Assembly (NCBI GenBank): GCA_937929835.1 | Contig: CALFUU010000040.1 | Span: 53,979 to 117,978 of the forward strand | DNA length: 64,000 bases | From: an uncultured Saprospiraceae bacterium | GTDB lineage: Bacteria > Bacteroidota > Bacteroidia > Chitinophagales > Saprospiraceae | Reading direction: 5' to 3' | Shown: positions 46,436 to 55,859 of the stretch, in pieces | Numbering within the stretch: the stretch's first letter is position 1 | How the letters are laid out: each line of letters starts with the position of its first letter | The notes under the pieces: generated by a model | What the model was told of the DNA's origin: nothing | Seen by the model: the letters and a program-made list of their open reading frames with translations, nothing else | Databases searched by the model: none | Program-made: the position numbers and the translations under genes

Positions 46436-46783
46436 CTATTTCTTCTCGTTTTTCTGGATCTTATTTTTCTCAGTTTCCTTCAACCGGACTGCTATAGAAT
46501 CTTCGACAATTTTGTGGAAAGCTTTATAACGCTTAGAGTCGCTCTGCAACAGTAATAAATCTTGCTCTACTGTCCCAATATCAACAGAATGTATTTCAGA
46601 AATTTGCTGTTTGTAATGTCCTATGAGGCTATCCTTTAACTCAGGACCTAAGTCCTTAACCGCAGCCTCCGCATAATATAAATCTACAACGATGTCTATA
46701 AGTAGAGCTTGATCAATGATCAGTTCTACCTTTTGAGGCTTACAAGCTATAAATACGATAAAAAAGATGACTATATACCTCAC
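46436..46783 (-). CDS. DUF4296 lipoprotein
   Basis: This 115-residue predicted lipoprotein has a short signal with Cys14 (FIACKP) and a helical mature part (VELIIDQALLIDIVVDLYYAEAAV...) ending in a Lys-rich tail. It matches the pattern of the Bacteroidota-specific DUF4296 family, whose function is unknown to me. It starts with GTG and overlaps the sixA-like stop as GTGA, so translation of the two is coupled. Confidence 0.8.
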   Translation of the reverse strand: MRYIVIFFIVFIACKPQKVELIIDQALLIDIVVDLYYAEAAVKDLGPELKDSLIGHYKQQISEIHSVDIGTVEQDLLLLQSDSKRYKAFHKIVEDSIAVRLKETEKNKIQKNEKK

Positions 46784-47274
46784 AATTGTCTAACGAGTTT
46801 AGGGAAATAAAAATTGGTCATCTGCGTGTTATGCTCTCCTACTTGAGACCACTTTAGAGCCTTAGAAGTAAAATGAACAACACCACAGGTCGGTACATTT
46901 TCTAAGTCTGCATTTCCGAGTTTATTGGAGAAATAAGTAATTGTGGGGTTATGGCTAAAAAAAGCAGGCAGCTGGACAGACTCTTCGAGATCGTTAATGA
47001 GATACATCCAATCGGACTCGTGACCAAAATAGAGATCTGACTCCTTAGATATCTCTAAATCAAATTCTGTTCTAAAATACTTGGCCGTCCTATAAGCACG
47101 CTTGGCTGGTGATGACAGCAACTTATCTGGAACAATACCTACCTTCCTACAATACTGAGCCATAAAAGGGCCATCCCGCTTACCTCTTGCATTTAAGGGC
47201 CGCATCTTGTCTTCTAACTCAGGATGGGCCCAAGAAGACTTAGCGTGTCTAACAAATATGAAGGACTTAGGCAT
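46780..47274 (-). CDS. SixA-like histidine phosphatase
   Basis: This 164-residue member of the histidine-phosphatase superfamily has the catalytic RHAKSSW (His10), LSSPAKRAYRTA and SHNPTI near the C-terminal catalytic region. SixA removes phosphate from histidine phosphotransfer domains in enteric bacteria. It overlaps the DUF4296 gene by 4 bp and lies upstream of a two-component pair, which is suggestive but does not prove that they act together. Confidence 0.92.
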   Translation of the reverse strand: MPKSFIFVRHAKSSWAHPELEDKMRPLNARGKRDGPFMAQYCRKVGIVPDKLLSSPAKRAYRTAKYFRTEFDLEISKESDLYFGHESDWMYLINDLEESVQLPAFFSHNPTITYFSNKLGNADLENVPTCGVVHFTSKALKWSQVGEHNTQMTNFYFPKLVRQL

Positions 47275-47358
47275 ACATTACTGCGCTTTGTTGGGAAGTA
47301 ATATATTTAATATTGCTGATTTACTGAAAAGTACACAGAATTCTTTAATTTAGGTAGG

Positions 47359-48705
47359 TTGAAACCTCACAAAACTCAAGACTTGACTGATACTAAGAGA
47401 AATAGAAAAATTCTGCTCAAAGAAGTCCTCTCGGACGTAAATCCTGAGGAGTTGAAAAACTTCATCCTCTACTATGCCAAAAAGGACAATGGATTTGAGC
47501 TTGCACTTAAATCCCACTTCATATCTAGAATACAAGTCGGTGATCAAGATACGAAGTACAGACGCATACTGGGGGAAATCATCAAACCTAAATCAAGTTC
47601 TAATAGCAAGATAGGTCAGACCAATAGAAAAATCATCAGTCTTATTCTCGTAGACTTCGCTAATCAGATGGCCGACCTTCTGAGTAAAGAAAATTATACT
47701 GAGGCGTTTTATATAATCAAGAATTCTCTAGATAAGATTGCGTATGCAGAGACGCAATTTGATTTAAATGGGAAAGGGATAGAAGAGACAAGGTTGGCAT
47801 TTCTTTCTGGACTAGAAGTTATATTAAAACAAGAAATTGCACCAGCCTTCAGAGCAACGGTAGAGGGTGATCTTCTTGAGTTGGTATTTAAGTCTTATTA
47901 CTTGCCAAAAGAGAAAAATATTATCTCCTCTATGAATGAAGAAGATGTATTTACCTCAAAGGATAAAAAGAAACTAATCACTTCATTATTAAATAAACGT
48001 GATAAGATTGAGGATCAAGTGCACCTAGTTTCTATTCTTTTATCTATAGCACATCCATTTGAAAACCTTATCAAGCGCATACAAAAAGAATTCAAATCAC
48101 TCATTATATACCAAGCCTTGGTCCGGCTAATACACCAAGGAAATTTACAAATTCCAGAATTTATACTAGAGCATGATAGTCTAGAACTACATTACAACAA
48201 AGAAGTCTTAGAGTTGCTGCTTCTAGACAAAAAGAAGGATTTCAAACGACTAAGTAAAAAGCTACCATCGATAAAGACAGATACATATACTCCACTAGTT
48301 ATCCAACAAATAGTAGATGGGCTATCCGAAGAATATCTCTGTCTTGAAATAGAAAAATTAGAACCTTGGATAACTCAGCTCAGCACAGGGCACCAGTGTA
48401 AACTGTATGCAAAAGGCAAGCTTTACGACAAACTGGTAGCCGTCCTCAAAGCACAGAACGACATTGAATGGCTCAAAGCTTACGATCGATTCCTCTTGAA
48501 TAAGGGAAAAGAAAAAGAACTAAAAGAATTGTATTTGCATATAGTACAATCGTATATGGAAAATCATTTGGGTAAGCAAGCGAGAGCATTCTTAGATAAG
48601 TTTGATGCGAGGTTGACACTGCTCGGAGAACAGGCGATGCTTTTTGAAATAAAGGAAGTGTTGATGGAAAACTTCGGCCATAGAAATACATTCACCATAT
48701 TTTAA
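47359..48705 (+). CDS. Unrecognised 448-residue helical protein
   Basis: I do not recognise this protein. It is Lys/Glu/Leu-rich, predicted almost entirely alpha-helical, without signal peptide or membrane helices, so cytosolic. The N-terminal VNPEELKNFILYYAKKDNGFELAL faintly recalls the non-zinc-finger part of bacterial SWIM proteins, but no CxCx(n)CxH motif is present. The C-terminal half looks like helical repeats. The start is TTG at 47359; a second TTG nine codons later is possible, and no early ATG exists. The HAD gene follows 14 bp downstream and is probably co-transcribed. Confidence 0.75.
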   Translation: MKPHKTQDLTDTKRNRKILLKEVLSDVNPEELKNFILYYAKKDNGFELALKSHFISRIQVGDQDTKYRRILGEIIKPKSSSNSKIGQTNRKIISLILVDFANQMADLLSKENYTEAFYIIKNSLDKIAYAETQFDLNGKGIEETRLAFLSGLEVILKQEIAPAFRATVEGDLLELVFKSYYLPKEKNIISSMNEEDVFTSKDKKKLITSLLNKRDKIEDQVHLVSILLSIAHPFENLIKRIQKEFKSLIIYQALVRLIHQGNLQIPEFILEHDSLELHYNKEVLELLLLDKKKDFKRLSKKLPSIKTDTYTPLVIQQIVDGLSEEYLCLEIEKLEPWITQLSTGHQCKLYAKGKLYDKLVAVLKAQNDIEWLKAYDRFLLNKGKEKELKELYLHIVQSYMENHLGKQARAFLDKFDARLTLLGEQAMLFEIKEVLMENFGHRNTFTIF

Positions 48706-48719
48706 ATCATCAACTCATT

Positions 48720-49373
48720 ATGAAGCCTGCTTGTATTTTTGATATGGACGGAGTCCTAGTAGATACTGCTGATTACCACTTTGAATCATGGAGAAAGCTG
48801 GCTGACCACCTAGGCTTTGTATTGGCAGATGATATGAAAGAACATCTGAAAGGTATTTCGAGAATGGCTTCGCTGGCCATTGTCTTGGATAACGGTGGCA
48901 TCCAGGTAGAGGAGACAGAAAAAGAAAACCTCGCCAGTCTCAAAAATGAATGGTACATAGAAAGTCTAAATGAGGTCGGCGATGAAGTCGTACTTCCGGG
49001 TGTGGTTAATTTTCTGCATCACTTACGAGACATAGGTGTCAAGTTTGCCGTAGGCTCTGCGAGCAGAAATGCAGCGATAACCCTGAAGTGTCTAGGACTA
49101 GATGACCTATTTGTGTCTATCGTTGATGGCAATGATGTACTACATACCAAACCGAATCCAGAAGTCTTTAGGAATGCAGCTCGAGACCTTCAGTACAAGG
49201 AGGCTGACTGTATAGTCTTTGAGGATAGTCAAAAAGGCATCAAAGCTGCCAAAGCGGGGGGCTTCTTTTGTGTTGGCATTGGCGATAGGAATGCATTAAA
49301 AGCGGCTGATATAGTCATTCCGGGCATAAATGCAGCAAATTATGGTCATATAGTAGCCACAATGAAAGGATAA
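48720..49373 (+). CDS. HAD-superfamily phosphatase, beta-phosphoglucomutase-like
   Basis: This 217-residue HAD hydrolase has the nucleophile and acid Asp8 and Asp10 in FDMDGVLVDT, a helical cap with HLKGISRMASL, motif II VGSASRN, motif III Lys in HTKPNPEVF, and motif IV FEDSQKGIKAAKAGG. The cap and RMASL loop resemble beta-phosphoglucomutase, but no maltose-phosphorylase genes accompany it, so it could be another sugar-phosphate phosphatase. Confidence 0.9.
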   Translation: MKPACIFDMDGVLVDTADYHFESWRKLADHLGFVLADDMKEHLKGISRMASLAIVLDNGGIQVEETEKENLASLKNEWYIESLNEVGDEVVLPGVVNFLHHLRDIGVKFAVGSASRNAAITLKCLGLDDLFVSIVDGNDVLHTKPNPEVFRNAARDLQYKEADCIVFEDSQKGIKAAKAGGFFCVGIGDRNALKAADIVIPGINAANYGHIVATMKG

Positions 49374-49443
49374 TTGAGGATATCAACAGCTTGCAATTTG
49401 AACGAGGAAGTAAGTTAACGTACTTTTAAAGTCGATCTAGAAC

Positions 49444-49473
49444 AATCTAACCCCTTCTAGAAATCGTTAGATT
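49444..49473. promoter_or_regulatory. Inverted repeat upstream of the propeller-OmpA gene
   Basis: AATCTAAC at 49444-49451 and GTTAGATT at 49466-49473 form a perfect 8-bp inverted repeat separated by 14 nt, about 45 bp before the ATG. It could be an operator or a 5' hairpin; nothing confirms either. Confidence 0.3.
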
Positions 49474-49515
49474 TTAGGTTTATAAGAAGTTTGAGGTAGT
49501 TATTTAAAGGACGAA

Positions 49516-51309
49516 ATGGCAAAAATCAGTTATACCCTTCTCTTTTGTGCATTATACTTAGGGCAAGTATGCGCACAGACAGAACTCGTATTAGAAAGAG
49601 TCGAAGGACTTAGTTCCAATGACAGAATAGAAGACATCGAAGTACACAAGAACAGTGTGTGGATTGCTAGTAAGGATGGCATATTTACCTTCGATAATGA
49701 CAACAGTACACTTTCCCAGATTATAGATCACGGCAACGCGATGGCTGTCAAAGTCTCCAACAATGGTAGCATATTTTCTGCTTACAATGATAAGACACTC
49801 TTCTACAATGAGGACAACTTAATAGATATAGAGACCAACTTTAAGCGGTTCAAAGGGGATAACTTTGAGTTTGCTGATCTCGAAGTGTATAAAAATGAAT
49901 TATGGGTCGGCTCCTCAAAAGGCCTGTTCATCTTTGATTTAAGAACCAAAAAGCTCAAAAAACACTATACAACTGAAAATAGTAATCTGAGGTCCAATAA
50001 GATCAATTTTGTCATTTACTCAAGGAATAATGAAAGCTTGTGGGTAGGCACTGATGATGGAGCTTTAGAAATTACGGAAAGAACCAAAAAGTGGAAGACA
50101 GAATACAAAGGACATAAGATGATCGCCGCAACCGAGAACAAAGACGGTTTGTGGCTACTATCCGATCTAGAGCTTTATCTCATGATCAAAGGTCGAGAGC
50201 ATCCGCAAGGCCTTAAGAGAGGATTATATCAAGGGCAAGTCAACGATCTCGCTCTAGATAGACAGAACAATCTCTACGTCGCTTCTGATATATTGACGAG
50301 ATTTAATCCCTACGAAGATAAGCTCGACCAGTACGGTGAGAATCTCGGTCTAGCAGCAAGTAAGTGCCTAGCTCTGGCCTGCGATAAAGCTGGCGCTCTA
50401 TGGCTGGGAACTGCCGATGCCGGACTATATAGGATCTACTCTGACTCCATCGATCTTACAGACCTAAGAGTGAGTATGTTTCTAGAGAGCCCGATTACGT
50501 GTCCTGGTGAAGCAGATGCTATGATTAACGTGAGTGTATCTGGTGGTACAGCTCCTTACAAGTACTTGTGGGAACGAGCTAGATTAAAAGGTCAAAGCAA
50601 TCCGCAAAATCTTAAATCTGGAACTTACAAAGTAACCGTTGTAGATGACATGGGGACCAAAGGATATTCCACTATAACTGTATCTGACCCTAAGCCCATT
50701 TCCAATAGGATAGTATTGACAAAACCAGTCACTGGCGCTTCGAGAAATAATGGCTATGCGGTTATAAGTCCCAAAGGCGGCACACCACCCTACGAGATAA
50801 AGTGGGAAAATGGCGAAGAAGGCCTAGAAGCAAAAAAATTGGCACTAGGTTCCAATGCACTCGTGATTACCGATGACAATGGTTGCTCCGCCGCCTCAGC
50901 AGTAGAAATCACCAAACCTAAAATCCTTCCTGATCTCAATATAGCTACCCTTAAGGTAGGTCAGACTCTAAGAATCAACAAATTATACTTCGAAGCCGAT
51001 AGTAGTACAATGTCCAATGAATCATTTGATGTACTAGAAGAGGTCTACGACTTTATGGATCAAAATAAAAACGTAGCTATCGAAATCGGTGGGCATACCA
51101 ATGATATTCCACCAGACGAATATTGCGACAAACTCTCTACGACCAGAGCCAAGACTGTTGCAGACTTTTTATATTCTAAAGGTATCCTCTCTGAGAGAAT
51201 AACCTATAAGGGTTACGGAAAACGTAAACCGATAGCTTCTAATGAAAGTGCTTCTGGAAGAAGAAAAAACCAGCGAGTTGAAATCAAGATTCTCCGTTTA
51301 CAAGGCTAG
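49516..51309 (+). CDS. Exported propeller-SprB-OmpA protein
   Basis: This 597-residue exported protein has a signal peptide (about 1-20, ending VCAQ). A beta-propeller of two-component-regulator type (about 25-315) carries repeated LWVG(S/T) motifs. Two SprB/PKD-like repeats (about 330-475) contain GGTAPYKYLW and GGTPPYEIKWENG. A C-terminal OmpA peptidoglycan-binding domain (about 490-595) has KLYFEADSSTM, IGGHTND and NQRVEIKI. It probably anchors a periplasmic or outer-membrane sensor/scaffold to the wall. The ATG is preceded by AAAGGA, one of the few Shine-Dalgarno-like sequences here. Confidence 0.88.
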   Translation: MAKISYTLLFCALYLGQVCAQTELVLERVEGLSSNDRIEDIEVHKNSVWIASKDGIFTFDNDNSTLSQIIDHGNAMAVKVSNNGSIFSAYNDKTLFYNEDNLIDIETNFKRFKGDNFEFADLEVYKNELWVGSSKGLFIFDLRTKKLKKHYTTENSNLRSNKINFVIYSRNNESLWVGTDDGALEITERTKKWKTEYKGHKMIAATENKDGLWLLSDLELYLMIKGREHPQGLKRGLYQGQVNDLALDRQNNLYVASDILTRFNPYEDKLDQYGENLGLAASKCLALACDKAGALWLGTADAGLYRIYSDSIDLTDLRVSMFLESPITCPGEADAMINVSVSGGTAPYKYLWERARLKGQSNPQNLKSGTYKVTVVDDMGTKGYSTITVSDPKPISNRIVLTKPVTGASRNNGYAVISPKGGTPPYEIKWENGEEGLEAKKLALGSNALVITDDNGCSAASAVEITKPKILPDLNIATLKVGQTLRINKLYFEADSSTMSNESFDVLEEVYDFMDQNKNVAIEIGGHTNDIPPDEYCDKLSTTRAKTVADFLYSKGILSERITYKGYGKRKPIASNESASGRRKNQRVEIKILRLQG

Positions 51310-51314
51310 ATAGA

Positions 51315-51337
51315 CAATCACCCTATTGATTGATTTT
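51315..51337 (+). terminator. Weak terminator-like hairpin after the propeller-OmpA gene
   Basis: CAATCA at 51315-51320 pairs with TGATTG at 51327-51332, then ATTTT. The stem is short and AT-rich, so it is weak. Confidence 0.4.
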
Positions 51338-51531
51338 GTACTTATCACAGTAGGAGTTGGGGGTCGTCATAGAAACCTCTTCTCCTGATGTCTGCTGCCC
51401 TAGTCTGTACACAAAATGCATTTTCTTATGGATAAGGAGTGTTGTTCAGAATGTAGAAGCACTCATATGTTAAAAACTGTAAATCTGTCAGCAGCCCCTA
51501 TACAGCCAAACTTTAACACTTGGACAGACAT

Positions 51532-51539
51532 TAATTTTG
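51532..51539 (+). promoter_or_regulatory. -7 box in the 369-bp gap before the aquaporin gene
   Basis: TAATTTTG matches TAnnTTTG and is followed by CATATCC. If used, the aquaporin mRNA has an AT-rich leader of about 135 nt. The rest of 51310-51678 shows only the weak hairpin at 51315 and no credible gene. Confidence 0.45.
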
Positions 51540-51678
51540 CATATCCTATAAATTACAATACTATAGTCTTATTACTCTACTTATTTTACCTGATTATTCT
51601 GTCAAATTCTAAAATTATTACATATTATAATTTTTGATTTAGTATATTGGCTTTAATTGCTAACTAAAAAAACTTTAA

Positions 51679-52329
51679 ATGAATAAGTTACTTGTTGAAT
51701 TTGTAGGTACATTTTTCTTTGTACTGACTATTGTCTGCGTGGTCAATGGTATCGCTGCTGACAACTATATGGCACCCGTAGCGATAGGATCAGCTCTTAT
51801 GATTATGGTCTATGCTGGTGGTCACATCTCTGGTGGACATTACAATCCCGCTGTTACAATAGGCTGCCTATTGCGCGGTAAGATTTCTGGTGGAGAGGTA
51901 CCTGGCTATATAATCGCTCAGGTTCTAGGAGCTATACTTGCTGCCGTTATTGGTGCTGCTGTCTTAGGCAAAGGTGTTATAATGGGCGGAGGCGAAATGC
52001 CAAGTAATATGGCTGCCGCATTTACTGCAGAGTTACTTGGAACTTTTGCTTTGGTATGGGTCGTGCTTCAGACGGCCACAACTGCTTCTACAGCAGGCAA
52101 TTCTTACTATGGTTTGGCTATCGGCTTTACTGTAGTTGTAATGGCGTATGCCCTTGGTGGCTTTGGAACAGGAGGTTGTTTCAATCCTGCGATTGCTATA
52201 GGAGCAGCTATGAACGGATTAGCTGGCTGGGGTACAGCTGGGTTAGCCATTGTTGCAGATGTGATAGGTGGTGTCCTAGCCGCTATTGTATTCAAGGCTG
52301 CATATACGAGCCAAGGCGCTGATGACTAA
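51679..52329 (+). CDS. Aquaporin / MIP-family channel
   Basis: This 216-residue protein has six transmembrane helices and two half-helix loops bearing NPA motifs: HYNPAVT (56-58) and FNPAIAIG (169-171). MIP channels pass water, glycerol or small neutral solutes. The residue right after the second NPA, Arg in classical aquaporins and glyceroporins, is Ile172, so the usual aromatic/arginine filter is absent and specificity is uncertain. It is a single gene followed by a strong terminator. Confidence 0.93.
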   Translation: MNKLLVEFVGTFFFVLTIVCVVNGIAADNYMAPVAIGSALMIMVYAGGHISGGHYNPAVTIGCLLRGKISGGEVPGYIIAQVLGAILAAVIGAAVLGKGVIMGGGEMPSNMAAAFTAELLGTFALVWVVLQTATTASTAGNSYYGLAIGFTVVVMAYALGGFGTGGCFNPAIAIGAAMNGLAGWGTAGLAIVADVIGGVLAAIVFKAAYTSQGADD

Positions 52330-52358
52330 TTAAGAACTATCGAACCAATATGATATTA

Positions 52359-52389
52359 CCCGAGGCCTCCTAGAGGTCTTGGGTTTTTT
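52359..52389 (+). terminator. Terminator of the aquaporin gene
   Basis: CCCGAGGCCTC at 52359-52369 pairs with GAGGTCTTGGG at 52373-52383 (two wobbles) around a 3-nt loop, followed by six T. It ends 3 bp before the convergent icmF stop. Confidence 0.92.
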
Positions 52390-52392
52390 GTT

Positions 52393-55300
52393 TTACATCG
52401 ACCTTCTATACTTACCGCCCACCTGAAACAGTGCATTGGTGATCTGACCCAAAGTACACGTCTTAGCGACCTCCATCAATGCTTCAAAAAGGTTTTCATT
52501 CTTGACAGCTACTTTCTGTAGATCAGATAAATTATTTGGTGTCTCCTGCGCGCTGAGTTTGTGGATATCCTCTAAGTTTTTAATCTGCAACTTTTTCTCT
52601 TCTTCAGTGGCTCTGATGACTTCATCAGGTATGACAGTCGGTGAGCCTTTAGAGGATAAGAAAGTATTGACCCCGATAATCGGGTACTCGCCTGTATGCT
52701 TGAGTGTCTCGTAATAGAGTGATTCCTCTTGGATCTTGCTACGTTGATACATCGTCTCCATAGCACCGAGCACACCACCCCTTTCCGTAATTCTATCAAA
52801 CTCTGTCAACACCGCTTGCTCTACTAGATCGGTCAACTCCTCTATTATAAAGGAGCCTTGTAGTGGGTTCTCATTCTTAGCCAGACCCAGTTCATGATTG
52901 ATGATCATTTGTATGGCTACCGCTCTTCTGACACTTTCTTCTGTAGGTGTCGTTATGGCTTCATCATAGGCATTGGTGTGGAGCGAGTTACAATTGTCGT
53001 AGATCGCATAGAGTGCTTGCAGAGTAGTCCTGATATCATTGAAGTCTATCTCTTGCGCATGTAATGATCTTCCGGAAGTCTGGATGTGATACTTGAGCTT
53101 TTGTGCTCTGGCATTGGCACCGTACTTATGCTTCATAGCCTTAGCCCATATTCTTCTTGCTACTCTGCCAATCACTGCATACTCAGGATCGACACCATTA
53201 GAGAAAAAGAAAGAAAGGTTGGGTGCAAAAGCATTGATGTCCATCCCTCTAGACAAGTAATACTCTACAAAAGTAAAACCATTAGACAGTGTGAAGGCCA
53301 ACTGTGTGATAGGATTAGCCCCTGCCTCTGCGATGTGGTAACCTGAGATAGATACCGAGTAAAAATTACGAACACCCTGATCTATAAAATACTGTTGTAC
53401 ATCCCCCATCAATCTCAAAGAAAACTCTGTGGAAAAGATACAGGTATTCTGCGCTTGATCTTCTTTAAGGATATCTGCCTGCACTGTTCCTCTTACAGAA
53501 TTCAGCGCCTTCTTTTTTAGCTCCGCATATACCGTCGGCTCTAAAATCTGGTCTCCTGTCAGTCCTAGGAGCATCAGACCTAGACCATCATTACCTTCAG
53601 GAATATCGCCCTCATAGCGTGGTCTCGGGAGGCCCTGGTTATCATAGACTTCTTTAAACTTGGCCTCGACCTTAGATTCTAATCCGTTTTCCTTGATATA
53701 TAATTCACATTGCTGATCGATAGCAGCATTCATAAAGTAGGCGGCTATGGTGGCTGCAGGGCCATTGATCGTCATAGATACCGATGTCTTGGGATCGCAA
53801 AGGTCAAAGCCAGAGTACAACTTCTTAGCATCATTGAGCGAGCTGATGTTGACCCCAGAATTCCCTACCTTACCATAGATGTCAGGTCTGTAGTCAGGAT
53901 CTTCTCCGTATAAGGTCACAGAATCAAAGGCCGTCGACAACCGCTTAGCAGGCATACCATTAGAGAGATAATGGAACCGCTTATTGGTTCTCTCAGGGCC
54001 ACCCTCTCCAGCAAACATCCTTGTCGGATCCTCCCCCTTTCTCTTAAATGGGAAGACACCAGAAGTGTAAGGAAACTCCCCCGGCACATTCTCTTGCTTA
54101 GACCACCTCAATATATCGCCTCTGTCTTTATACCGGGGCAAAACTACTTTCGGTATATCATTCTGAGATAGAGACTTGGTGAAATTCTCAATCTTGAATT
54201 CTTTATCTCGTACTTTATACGTGAAGTGCTCGGCTGTATACTTTGCCTTTTTCTCTTCCCACGCTTCTAGCAGTTCTTTATTTTCTCGAGACAATTCTTG
54301 CTCTAGGTTTTTCTTAGCCTCTGTCAAGGCTTCTTGCACACTAGCCTCTTTCACCAATTCCATACTGCTGTCTAAGCCAGAGAGCTGACGTGCTATCTCG
54401 GACTGATCCTCTACTTCTTTATCGTACTTGTGGATGGTCTCTGTTATTTCTGACAAGTAACGTACTCGAGAAGGTGGGATGATGTATTGCTTTTCTGACT
54501 GCCCTTCTGGTAGATCATTCAATTGATTTTTAGGCCAAAGTTTGTCCATCAATTCATTGAAAACGGCATTGACGCCTGGGTCATTAAACTGAGAGGCTAT
54601 CGTCCCGTAGACAGGCATAGTAGCTACATCCTCGTGCCATAGATCGTGATTGCGTTGGAATTGCTTTCTTACATCTCTGATGGCATCTAAAGAGCCACGC
54701 TTATCAAACTTATTGATCACGATAAGGTTGGCAAAATCGAGCATATCTATCTTCTCTAACTGCGAGGCAGCACCAAATTCTGGTGTCATCACATAAACAG
54801 AAAAATCCGCGTGATCGACAATCTCAGAATCTGATTGCCCGATACCAGAAGTCTCTAAGATAATCAGATCGAAGCCAGACTTCTTGAGGATGGCTATAGT
54901 GCCATCTATATGCTTATTCAGCGCGGCATTGTACTGACGTGTAGCCAGAGAACGCATAAAGATTCTAGAGTCAGAAATAGAATTCATACGGATTCTATCT
55001 CCTAATAGTGCCCCACCTGTTTTCCTTTTAGATGGATCTACGGATATGATGGCTAGAGTCTTTTCTGGATTTGCTGCGAGATACCGCAAGACGAGCTCAT
55101 CGACAAGACTTGATTTTCCTGCGCCACCTGTACCTGTGATACCTAGGACCGGCGTATCAGAATCTTTGACTTCTTCTTTTAGTTTTTGCAACCAGCTTGT
55201 ATTGTCCTCTGGATAGTTTTCTATTGCTGAAATCAAACGAGCTATAGAGGTAGAATCCTTACCAGAAATTTTCTTTAGTTGACCATTAAGTTTTTCTGCT

Positions 55301-55740
55301 ATGGGATAATCACATTGTTGGAGGAGATCATTGATCATTCCTTGCAAACCCATAGACCTACCATCATCGGGAGAGTAAATCTTGGTAATCCCATACTGAT
55401 GCAAGTCCTCTATCTCGGAAGGCAATATGGTTCCACCGCCACCACCAAATATTTTGATATGTCCCGCTCCTTTTTCCTTGAGTAGATCGTAAGCGTATTT
55501 AAAGAATTCATTATGACCTCCTTGATAAGAAGTCAGAGCGATGCCTTGTACATCTTCTTCTATAGCGGCGTCTACAATTTCGTGTACGGGTCTGTTATGG
55601 CCTAAGTGAATGACCTCCGCGCCTGACCTTTGTATGATACGACGCATAATATTTATGGCTGCATCGTGTCCATCAAAAAGTGAACCCGCAGTTAAGATTC
55701 TAATCTTGTTCTTAGACTTATACGGTGCTATCTTTTCCAT
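52393..55740 (-). CDS. icmF: Fused isobutyryl-CoA mutase / G-protein chaperone IcmF
   Basis: This 1115-residue fusion catalyses B12-dependent acyl-CoA skeleton rearrangement (isobutyryl-CoA/n-butyryl-CoA, in some members also isovaleryl/pivalyl). It has an N-terminal cobalamin-binding domain (about 12-145, with [14 protein letters not shown]), a MeaB-like GTPase (about 190-430, with Walker [10 protein letters not shown] and a NKFDKRG nucleotide motif), and a mutase TIM barrel (about 560-1115, with [20 protein letters not shown] and FDSVTLYG). The domain order separates it from ordinary methylmalonyl-CoA mutase. An enoyl-CoA hydratase gene lies upstream on the same strand. Confidence 0.93.
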   Translation of the reverse strand: MEKIAPYKSKNKIRILTAGSLFDGHDAAINIMRRIIQRSGAEVIHLGHNRPVHEIVDAAIEEDVQGIALTSYQGGHNEFFKYAYDLLKEKGAGHIKIFGGGGGTILPSEIEDLHQYGITKIYSPDDGRSMGLQGMINDLLQQCDYPIAEKLNGQLKKISGKDSTSIARLISAIENYPEDNTSWLQKLKEEVKDSDTPVLGITGTGGAGKSSLVDELVLRYLAANPEKTLAIISVDPSKRKTGGALLGDRIRMNSISDSRIFMRSLATRQYNAALNKHIDGTIAILKKSGFDLIILETSGIGQSDSEIVDHADFSVYVMTPEFGAASQLEKIDMLDFANLIVINKFDKRGSLDAIRDVRKQFQRNHDLWHEDVATMPVYGTIASQFNDPGVNAVFNELMDKLWPKNQLNDLPEGQSEKQYIIPPSRVRYLSEITETIHKYDKEVEDQSEIARQLSGLDSSMELVKEASVQEALTEAKKNLEQELSRENKELLEAWEEKKAKYTAEHFTYKVRDKEFKIENFTKSLSQNDIPKVVLPRYKDRGDILRWSKQENVPGEFPYTSGVFPFKRKGEDPTRMFAGEGGPERTNKRFHYLSNGMPAKRLSTAFDSVTLYGEDPDYRPDIYGKVGNSGVNISSLNDAKKLYSGFDLCDPKTSVSMTINGPAATIAAYFMNAAIDQQCELYIKENGLESKVEAKFKEVYDNQGLPRPRYEGDIPEGNDGLGLMLLGLTGDQILEPTVYAELKKKALNSVRGTVQADILKEDQAQNTCIFSTEFSLRLMGDVQQYFIDQGVRNFYSVSISGYHIAEAGANPITQLAFTLSNGFTFVEYYLSRGMDINAFAPNLSFFFSNGVDPEYAVIGRVARRIWAKAMKHKYGANARAQKLKYHIQTSGRSLHAQEIDFNDIRTTLQALYAIYDNCNSLHTNAYDEAITTPTEESVRRAVAIQMIINHELGLAKNENPLQGSFIIEELTDLVEQAVLTEFDRITERGGVLGAMETMYQRSKIQEESLYYETLKHTGEYPIIGVNTFLSSKGSPTVIPDEVIRATEEEKKLQIKNLEDIHKLSAQETPNNLSDLQKVAVKNENLFEALMEVAKTCTLGQITNALFQVGGKYRRSM

Positions 55741-55859
55741 AATATAAGGTTAGGTGTAGTGCAATAAAACGTGTCAACGAAAATAGTACAATAGTTAGTC
55801 AAAATTGACTAAAACCAAATCTCTCCGCTCGACTGACCTGTAACCTTCTAGTTGGAAGA

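Noticed and set aside
51416-51637. 73-codon frame upstream of the aquaporin gene
   Set aside because: Composition is AT-driven with a run of Leu, Tyr and Ile, no family resemblance, and a promoter-like box lies inside it.
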